Below, one piece after another: positions 13,599 through 17,937 of a stretch of 17,937 nucleotides of DNA. The number at the start of each line of letters is the position of its first letter. The first letter of the stretch is position 1. The notes beneath the pieces are model-generated. The model made no database searches. It saw only the letters and a list, made by a program, of their open reading frames with translations, and was not told the origin of the DNA. Location: the NCBI GenBank assembly GCA_036123585.1, contig JAZADN010000020.1, positions 1 through 17,937 of the forward strand. Direction: 5' to 3'. The translations under genes were made by a program, and so were the position numbers. Origin of the DNA: UBA9410 sp036123585. Lineage in GTDB: Bacteria; Actinomycetota; Acidimicrobiia; Acidimicrobiales; MedAcidi-G1.

Positions 13599-14636
13599 GT
13601 GAAGTTCCAGTTGGCGATCAACCTCGAGCGGCTTGACGACTCGCTCGAAATGGACGACGTGGCCCGTCACACCCTCGAGATGGTGCAGATGGCCGAGGAG
13701 GGCGACTTCACCATCGCATGGGCCGCCGAACACCACGCCCTGGAGATGACCATCGCCCCCAACCCGCTACAGATCCTGACGTGGTGGGCCAGCCACACCG
13801 ACCGGATCCGCCTCGGCACGGCGGTGGCGGTCGCCGCCTACTGGCACCCGATCAAGTTGGCCGGCGAGGCGGCCTTCTTGGACCTGGTAAGCGGCGGACG
13901 GCTGGAGTTTGGCATCGGGTCGGGCGCCTACCAGCGCGAGTTCGACCGCATGCACCCCGGCCTGAAGCAGTCCGACGCATGGCGGCACATGCAGGAGATG
14001 ATTCCCGTCCTGAAGAAGCTCTGGGCCGGCGACTACGCCCACGACGGAGAGTTCTGGTCGTTTCCCAGCTCGACGTCGGTGCCGAAGCCCATCCAGAAGC
14101 CACACCCGCCGATCTGGGTGGCCGCTCGCTCGCCCATCACCTTCGACTACGCGGTTGCCAACGGATGTCACGTCATGTCGTGGCCCATCGCCCGGTCGTT
14201 CGAGGAGGCCGAGCTGTACAAGCAGCAGTTCGACGCCTCGGTGGCCGCCCACCCGGACCGCCCGGTGCCTACCTGGGCAGTGATGCGCCACACCGCCGTG
14301 TACGACTCGTCCGACGAGTGGATGGTCCCCGTCGAGGCTGCTCAGCGTCAGCTCAGCCAGTTTGAGAACCTGTTCAAGAATCTGGGCGACGTGTACGAGG
14401 GCTTTCCGCGGGCCATTCCCATGGATCAGGTGGCCAACGCGGAGGACTATGAGCCGACCTCGCTCAGCGAGAACCTGATGTTCGGCACCCCGGACGAGGT
14501 GGTGGCCAAGCTGAAGCGCTACGAGTCCCTCGGCGTGGACGAGTTCATCTACTACGCCAGCCTCGGCCTGGGGCTCAAGGAGCAGAAGCGGTCCATGCAG
14601 TTGTTCTGCGACGAGGTCATTCCCGCCTTCAACTGA
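13599..14636 (+). CDS. LLM class flavin-dependent oxidoreductase (luciferase-like monooxygenase)
   Basis: This 345-residue protein has the luciferase-like TIM-barrel fold that uses reduced FMN or F420. Visible family segments are AWAAEHHALE (about residues 41-50), RIRLGTAVAVAAYWHPIKLAGEAAFLDLVSGGRLEFGIGSG split across residues 70-110, KPHPPIWVAARSP near 167, and the C-terminal LGVDEFIYYASLGLG. The GTG at 13599 has a strong AGAGGA site 6 nt upstream. It lies 42 bp after a PhyH gene on the same strand and converges on the AhpD-like gene. The group includes alkanal, nitrilotriacetate and alkanesulfonate monooxygenases as well as F420-dependent dehydrogenases; the sequence alone does not choose between them. 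Confidence 0.9.
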   Translation: MKFQLAINLERLDDSLEMDDVARHTLEMVQMAEEGDFTIAWAAEHHALEMTIAPNPLQILTWWASHTDRIRLGTAVAVAAYWHPIKLAGEAAFLDLVSGGRLEFGIGSGAYQREFDRMHPGLKQSDAWRHMQEMIPVLKKLWAGDYAHDGEFWSFPSSTSVPKPIQKPHPPIWVAARSPITFDYAVANGCHVMSWPIARSFEEAELYKQQFDASVAAHPDRPVPTWAVMRHTAVYDSSDEWMVPVEAAQRQLSQFENLFKNLGDVYEGFPRAIPMDQVANAEDYEPTSLSENLMFGTPDEVVAKLKRYESLGVDEFIYYASLGLGLKEQKRSMQLFCDEVIPAFN

Positions 14637-14639
14637 ACC

Positions 14640-14658
14640 CTGGGGCACCGACGCCCAG
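14640..14658. terminator. Weak hairpin between convergent genes
   Basis: CTGGG (14640-14644) and CCCAG (14654-14658) form a short hairpin between the ends of the luciferase-like and AhpD-like genes. There is no T-tract on either side, so it is at best a weak bidirectional terminator. Confidence 0.2.
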
Positions 14659-14669
14659 TACCGACCAGC

Positions 14670-15221
14670 TCAGTCCTCAGCGATCCACGACTCCAGTGAT
14701 ACGCCAAGGCCGTCCACGATGCGGTTGGCATAGGCGTAGTAGGCCACTACCTCGCAGATGTCGAGCACGTCGCGGTCGCTGAACCCGACGGACCGCAGCG
14801 CCTCCACGTCGGCTTCGACCATGGCGCCGGGGTCGGCCGTGAGCTTCTCGGCGTAGGCCAGCATGGCCGTTCGCTTCTCGGACAGGCTGGCGGTCCGCCA
14901 GTCGGCCTCGATGGCGGCCAGCAGGTCGTCGTCGCTGAGGAGTCGGCGCAGACCGCGCCGGTGGTGGGTCGTTCAGTAGTGACAGTCGTTGTGCCGGCTG
15001 ACCACCAGAGCGATGAGCTCCCGCTCGACCTTCCGCAGCGTCTTCGTGCCAGCCATAGCCGACCGGTACACGCCGAGGTGGCCAGCCATGCCCGCCGGGT
15101 TCAGCGAGTGGATCTGCATGACGTTGTCGACCCGGTCGTGGTCGGCATCGACCACCTGACCGTAGAGGTCGGCCAGCGGTCCCTCCCACTCGTCCTCTCG
15201 GATGGTCTCGATCCAGGCCAT
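14670..15221 (-). CDS. AhpD-like (carboxymuconolactone decarboxylase family) probable selenoprotein with in-frame TGA
   Basis: The frame is open from ATG 15221 to the TGA at 14670-14672 except for one TGA at 14973-14975, codon 83. Both sides of it belong to one protein of the AhpD / peroxidase-related family. Upstream is ELIALVVSRHNDCHY; downstream is TTHHRRGLRRLL, then SEKRTAMLAYAEKLT and GFSDRDVLDICEVVAYYAYANRIVDGLGV. The TGA sits where the second Cys of the CxxC site is expected (C80-H-Y-U83). E68 (12 residues before C80) and H87 (4 after U83) match the spacing of E118, C130, C133 and H137 of mycobacterial AhpD. A SECIS-like hairpin begins 12 nt after the TGA. Full readthrough gives 183 residues with Sec83, normal family length. 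AhpD proteins are thiol-based peroxidase or disulfide reductase partners. A nonsense mutation is the alternative. Confidence 0.82.
14944..14960 (-). promoter_or_regulatory. Candidate bacterial SECIS element in the AhpD-like mRNA
   Basis: In the mRNA, 12 nt after the in-frame UGA, six G-C pairs CGGCGC / GCGCCG close a five-base loop GGUCU. The apical loop begins 18 nt after the UGA, within the range established for bacterial SECIS elements. A G at the start of a small apical loop is the conserved feature, and the E. coli fdhF element, as I recall it, has the very similar GC-AGGUCU-GC top. The stem is fully inside the coding sequence, as required in bacteria, where SelB binds it. Confidence 0.7.
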
Positions 15222-15229
15222 GGACCAAG

Positions 15230-15235
15230 ACCCTA
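15230..15235 (-). promoter_or_regulatory. Candidate -10 box for the AhpD-like selenoprotein gene
   Basis: TAGGGT on the minus strand fits TANNNT and ends 8 nt before ATG 15221. The same hexamer at the same distance precedes the MaoC-like gene, and neither has a good Shine-Dalgarno site in a standard position. Confidence 0.4.
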
Positions 15236-15266
15236 GGACGCGCTCGCGCCTCCCATCCGCTTCGTC

Positions 15267-15318
15267 CCATGTACATGGCCCAGTAGGCCGCTCGCTTGAC
15301 CCCATCCACGGCCCGTGG
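15267..15318. promoter_or_regulatory. Divergent intergenic region with two perfect palindromic sites
   Basis: The 152-bp gap between the AhpD-like gene (minus) and the DUF1326 gene (plus) holds CCATGTACATGG (15267-15278), a perfect 12-bp palindrome, and CCACGG-C-CCGTGG (15306-15318). A TTGACC sequence (15296-15301) lies between them and could be a -35 element for the plus-strand genes, though no convincing -10 follows at normal spacing. Either palindrome could bind a dimeric regulator of one or both transcripts. Confidence 0.35.
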
Positions 15319-15373
15319 GACCCTCTCTGTGACGCATTCCCATGGCGGGGGTGGTGGAGGAAAGGAAGCGCCG

Positions 15374-15976
15374 ATGGCCTGGAATCTCTCAGGAACCTTC
15401 TATGAGAACTGCTCGTGCACGGCGACATGCCCGTGCACCTGGTCGAACATGGAGTACCCGGCGACCACCGACCGATGCAATGCCGCGCTGGCGTTTAGCA
15501 TCGAGTCGGGCGACGTGAACGGCACCGACATGGCCGGCTGCGCAATGGCGCTCATCATCGACTCACCTCCACTGATGAGCGACGGCGGCTGGAACGTAGG
15601 ACTAGTCGTCGACTCCGAGGCTTCCGACGCTCAGGTCGAGGCCCTCGGTGCCGTGGTGAGCGGTGAACTGGGCGGACCGCCCGCGGCTCTCGGCCCCCTG
15701 CTGGGGAACTTCCTGGGCATCGAGCGCATGCCCATATCCATCTCCACTGAGAACGGCGAGCACACGGTGTCGATCGGCGACTCTTCGTCCTACACCGGAC
15801 GTCCCCACGTCAACGGGTCGGGCGACCTGGTCGAACTCCACGCCATCGACACCCACCCGGCCGGTCCCGTACTCGGCTTGGCTCCGGTGTCGACCTCGTC
15901 GGTGTCGGCCATGGGCATCTCGTTTGGCGGCGAGAACCTCAGCGGCTTCTCCAACCCCTTCTCTTGGGAGGGCTGA
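15374..15976 (+). CDS. DUF1326 domain protein, Cys-rich N-terminus
   Basis: This 200-residue protein belongs to DUF1326, whose function is not established. Its N-terminus has the family signature WNLSGTFYENCSC...CPCTW, giving clustered cysteines C13, C15, C19 and C21, plus C35 nearby and C55 further on, which suggests metal or thiol chemistry. The rest is a beta-rich domain with GGWNVGLVVD and a central GNFLGIERMPISIS. The open frame runs upstream to 15296, but ATG 15374 has GGAAG 5 nt before it and the family begins here. It overlaps the DUF2182 gene by 13 bp. DUF1326 and DUF2182 genes are frequently adjacent, so the pair probably works together at the membrane. Confidence 0.88.
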   Translation: MAWNLSGTFYENCSCTATCPCTWSNMEYPATTDRCNAALAFSIESGDVNGTDMAGCAMALIIDSPPLMSDGGWNVGLVVDSEASDAQVEALGAVVSGELGGPPAALGPLLGNFLGIERMPISISTENGEHTVSIGDSSSYTGRPHVNGSGDLVELHAIDTHPAGPVLGLAPVSTSSVSAMGISFGGENLSGFSNPFSWEG

Positions 15977-16815
15977 ACCCCACGCCGGCTGCGCCGGCGA
16001 ACTCCTCTCCTGGAGGCAACTCCGGGAGGTCAGCAAAGACCATCCACTTGTTGGGCGCTGCCTGCTGGGTCGTGACCATCGGATGGGCCGTCCAGATGGA
16101 CATGGGACTTTGGGGCATGCCCGGCACGATGGGCATGTCGTTCGGCTCATTCCTCGTGATGTGGACGCTGATGATGGCCGCGATGATGCTGTCGTCGATG
16201 GCGCCGCTGGCGATGCTGTACGGCCGCACCATCACCACCCACCGAGGCTTGCGCCTTACCGCCTTCGGTAGCGGGTACGTGCTGGCCTGGGGCACGACCG
16301 GAGTAGCCGCGTTCGTGGTCGCCGACTTGTTCGGCAACGCTGCGGCCGAACGTCCCACACTGGCCCGCTGGGTGGCCGTGGCGTGCTTCGTAGCCGCCGG
16401 GCTCTACCAGCTCACGCCATTGAAGGAGAGGTGCCTCGACCACTGCCGCAGCCCACTGGCCCACCTAATGCACTACCTCGGGTTCACGGGGCCTGTGCGA
16501 GACGTGCGAGCCGGCGCCCACCACGGGTTGTTCTGTCTCGGCTGCTGCTGGGCACTGATGGTGCTGATGGTGGCCTTCGGGGTGATGAATGTGGCCGCCA
16601 TGGTCGGCTTGGCCCTGGTCATCGCCGTCGAGAAGCACTGGCGACACGGCAAGCGGTTCGCCCGGGCCGTCGGGGTCGTGGCCGTCATCTGGGCGCTGCT
16701 CATCGTCGTCGACCCCGGATTCGCCCCCGGCCTCAACCCCGACGCTGTCATGCACATGGGTGACATGGACATGGGTGACGGCAGCGGGATGTCCATGGAC
16801 TCGGGCAGCGGCTGA
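15964..16815 (+). CDS. DUF2182 family metal-binding integral membrane protein
   Basis: This 283-residue polytopic membrane protein belongs to DUF2182 (described as predicted metal-binding). Hydrophobic helices begin at HLLGAACWVVTIGWA, then FLVMWTLMMAAMMLSSMAP (a family hallmark), GSGYVLAWGTTGVAAFVVA, WVAVACFVAAGLYQL, HHGLFCLGCCWALMVLMV and VVAVIWALLIVV. Family motifs KERCLDHCRSP and CLGCCWALM are intact. The C-terminal tail is Met- and Asp-rich (MHMGDMDMGDG and GMSMDS), as in copper-binding proteins. The start is uncertain: TTG 15964 overlaps the DUF1326 gene and has no site upstream, but the next Met falls after the first helix. Copper handling together with the DUF1326 protein is inferred. 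Confidence 0.87.
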   Translation: MGGLNPTPAAPANSSPGGNSGRSAKTIHLLGAACWVVTIGWAVQMDMGLWGMPGTMGMSFGSFLVMWTLMMAAMMLSSMAPLAMLYGRTITTHRGLRLTAFGSGYVLAWGTTGVAAFVVADLFGNAAAERPTLARWVAVACFVAAGLYQLTPLKERCLDHCRSPLAHLMHYLGFTGPVRDVRAGAHHGLFCLGCCWALMVLMVAFGVMNVAAMVGLALVIAVEKHWRHGKRFARAVGVVAVIWALLIVVDPGFAPGLNPDAVMHMGDMDMGDGSGMSMDSGSG

Positions 16816-16854
16816 CCCGAGGGTGCCCCCCCGGACCCGCGGTCAGGAACTGAA

Positions 16855-17583
16855 CTAGGGCCGCAGATGGACCAGCGCTTCGTGGCGGACGGACGCCACT
16901 GGAAAGCCATCGAGCGAGACCTCCACGTCGACCACGACCCGGGTTCCCCTCCTACCCTCCAAGCGATCGACGACCGTCGCCTCCACCAGCACCGGCTCAC
17001 CGACGGCCACAGCGGCATGGTGAACGATCCGGCTCCGGGTGTGGATCCACGGACCGTCGACGAGGTGGCGCACGAAGACCGCATTGGCGAGCGCCGGCCA
17101 AGTGCACGGGTGCACGAGACCCTCTTGGGCGTATAGACCCAGGTCGTCACCCACGCGCCGTGCATAGTCGGCGTGCGCTCCATCCAGCGCCTCGAGGCAC
17201 GCCGGCAGCACTTCTCCGGCCCGGTCCTCGTAGGAGAACCCTTCTGGCCTTCTCCTGTGAGCGACTAGTCGAGCCCTTAGGTCGCCGTGGACCTCGCCCT
17301 TTACCTCGACCGAACCATCGGGACCGGACACCGGCACGCAGTCGAGGCGGTCCCCCGCCTCCACCGGGGCTAGGAGTTCGAGTGTCGACGCCCCTTCGGC
17401 CAGCCAGCTGCGCCCCCACGCCGCCACGACAGGTCGGGTCAGGTAGGCGTGCACGGTGGTGCCGGCCACCAACGCGGCGGCGAAGCCGGCGGCGCGAGCT
17501 CCGTCATCGGTGTGAATGGGATTGTCGGCGTGCTCCGGAAGGTTCAACGCCTCCACCGACCACTGGCGAAGGGCTCCGACCAT
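16855..17583 (-). CDS. MaoC-like hotdog-fold protein
   Basis: This 242-residue protein resembles MaoC/FAS1-type hotdog dehydratases. The N-terminal half carries ADNPIHTDDGARAAGFAAALVAGTTVHAYL, which corresponds to the NPIH motif of R-specific enoyl-CoA hydratases (H24 here), but the Asp falls one residue nearer to Asn than usual, so the catalytic pair may be altered. The second half (LVHPCTWPALANAVF, IHTRSRIVHHAAVAVGEPVLVEATVVDR) looks like a second hotdog. The frame continues upstream to 17778, but that part has no family similarity and overlaps the divergent PhyH start, so ATG 17583 is preferred. It has a TAGGGT box 8 nt upstream. Enoyl-CoA hydration or thioester binding is likely; the substrate is unknown. 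Confidence 0.8.
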   Translation of the reverse strand: MVGALRQWSVEALNLPEHADNPIHTDDGARAAGFAAALVAGTTVHAYLTRPVVAAWGRSWLAEGASTLELLAPVEAGDRLDCVPVSGPDGSVEVKGEVHGDLRARLVAHRRRPEGFSYEDRAGEVLPACLEALDGAHADYARRVGDDLGLYAQEGLVHPCTWPALANAVFVRHLVDGPWIHTRSRIVHHAAVAVGEPVLVEATVVDRLEGRRGTRVVVDVEVSLDGFPVASVRHEALVHLRP

Positions 17584-17591
17584 GACCGGTG

Positions 17592-17597
17592 ACCCTA
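17592..17597 (-). promoter_or_regulatory. Candidate -10 box for leaderless transcription of the MaoC-like gene
   Basis: TAGGGT on the minus strand ends 8 nt before ATG 17583, the same hexamer and spacing as at the AhpD-like gene. It lies in the 152-bp divergent gap before the fifth PhyH gene, where I see no other clear element. Confidence 0.35.
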
Positions 17598-17735
17598 CGG
17601 CAGCGGTATTAGGGAGGCCGAAAGTAGGTTCCTGTCCGAGGGGCTGCGGTCGGAGGTGTGTGCAAGCAAGCCACGGGCAATCCAAGGGTGTCTCCGAGAA
17701 GCGGGGCGCAATGGGCCGTAGGGAGGTCTGATCCG

Positions 17736-17937
17736 GTGTCGAAATCTGGGGCGTTGACCCGCTTGCCGGCAACGGCACCGGTTGAGGACCTACTCGCCGC
17801 CTACCACCGGGACGGTGCCGTAGTGGTGGAGGGCATGATCAGCCGATCGACAATCGACACCCTGCGGATCGCAGCCGACCGATTTGCCGAGAAGGTTGAA
17901 GCGGGCGTGGCCGACCAGGGCATGGGAGAGCAGGGAG
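17736..17937 (+). CDS. Phytanoyl-CoA dioxygenase (PhyH) family protein, 5' part only
   Basis: Sixty-seven codons of a further PhyH-like gene are visible before the window ends. They begin at GTG 17736, which has GGGAGG (17721-17726) 9 nt upstream, a good ribosome binding site. The N-terminus carries VEDLLAAYHRDGAVVVEGMI around residues 17-36 and then a helix ISRSTIDTLRIAADRFAE, the usual opening of this oxygenase family. The iron and 2-oxoglutarate sites lie beyond the edge, so the family call rests on the N-terminal helix and first strand only. Confidence 0.65.
   Translation, partial: MSKSGALTRLPATAPVEDLLAAYHRDGAVVVEGMISRSTIDTLRIAADRFAEKVEAGVADQGMGEQG

Noticed and set aside
14973..15428. 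Separate 151-codon protein ending at the TGA of codon 83, with a shorter downstream ORF (14670-14864)
   Set aside because: Both parts are in the same frame and together form one AhpD-like protein; the first 69 codons of the long ORF are non-conserved upstream sequence.
17584..17735. Possible riboswitch in the divergent gap before the last PhyH gene
   Set aside because: I checked by eye for glycine, cobalamin and SAM riboswitch conserved cores and found none. The inverted CCGTAGGG copies (17593-17600, 17716-17723) are explained by start-proximal elements of the two divergent genes.
17584..17778. N-terminal extension of the MaoC-like frame
   Set aside because: The extra 65 residues are Pro-rich without family similarity and overlap the start and ribosome binding site of the divergent PhyH gene.

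Overview
This is a GC-rich bacterial window with densely packed genes, many GTG or TTG starts, and no rRNA, tRNA, CRISPR array or insertion sequence that I can see. Several genes lack a Shine-Dalgarno site and instead have a TANNNT -10-like box 6 to 8 nt before the start codon, which suggests leaderless mRNAs. Together with the gene content (DUF983, DUF1326/DUF2182, luciferase-like monooxygenase, many phytanoyl-CoA dioxygenase-like genes, ectoine hydrolase) this fits a free-living, probably marine or saline, high-GC actinobacterium such as an acidimicrobial lineage. That placement is inference.

Left block (1-3442, minus strand): a tight group reads DUF983 membrane protein, ectoine hydrolase (doeA/eutD type), an M20 deacetylase of the ArgE type, then a phytanoyl-CoA dioxygenase (PhyH) family gene cut by the window edge. 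It looks like ectoine breakdown: DoeA opens the ring to N-acetyl-diaminobutyrate and the M20 enzyme would remove the acetyl group. A second PhyH gene (3484-4311, plus) diverges from DUF983 across only 41 bp.

Middle block (4390-12634, minus strand): a LysR-type regulator is followed by a ten-gene run: a second M20 deacetylase, an acyl-CoA dehydrogenase-fold flavoprotein, a cupin, a RidA-like protein, a Rieske oxygenase, DUF1028, a third PhyH gene, a small ORF resembling an amidohydrolase N-terminus, and a class IV (D-amino-acid type) aminotransferase. Gaps are short or overlapping, so it reads as one catabolic operon for a nitrogen-containing, possibly N-acylated, substrate that I cannot name. 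Two interlocking inverted repeats lie between the regulator and the operon. A fourth PhyH gene diverges from the regulator.

Right block (13599-17937): a luciferase-like flavin monooxygenase; an AhpD-like protein whose second active-site cysteine codon is an in-frame TGA followed at the right distance by a hairpin resembling a bacterial SECIS element, i.e. a probable selenoprotein; a DUF1326-DUF2182 pair with a Met-rich tail; a MaoC-like hotdog protein; and the start of a fifth PhyH gene.

The strongest single observation is the probable selenoprotein at 14670-15221. The next is the uncharacterised LysR-led operon, in which two enzymes (the acyl-CoA dehydrogenase-like and RidA-like proteins) appear to lack the usual catalytic residues of their families. 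No stretch longer than about 150 bp lacks a gene; the longest gaps (15222-15373 and 17584-17735) are divergent intergenic regions.
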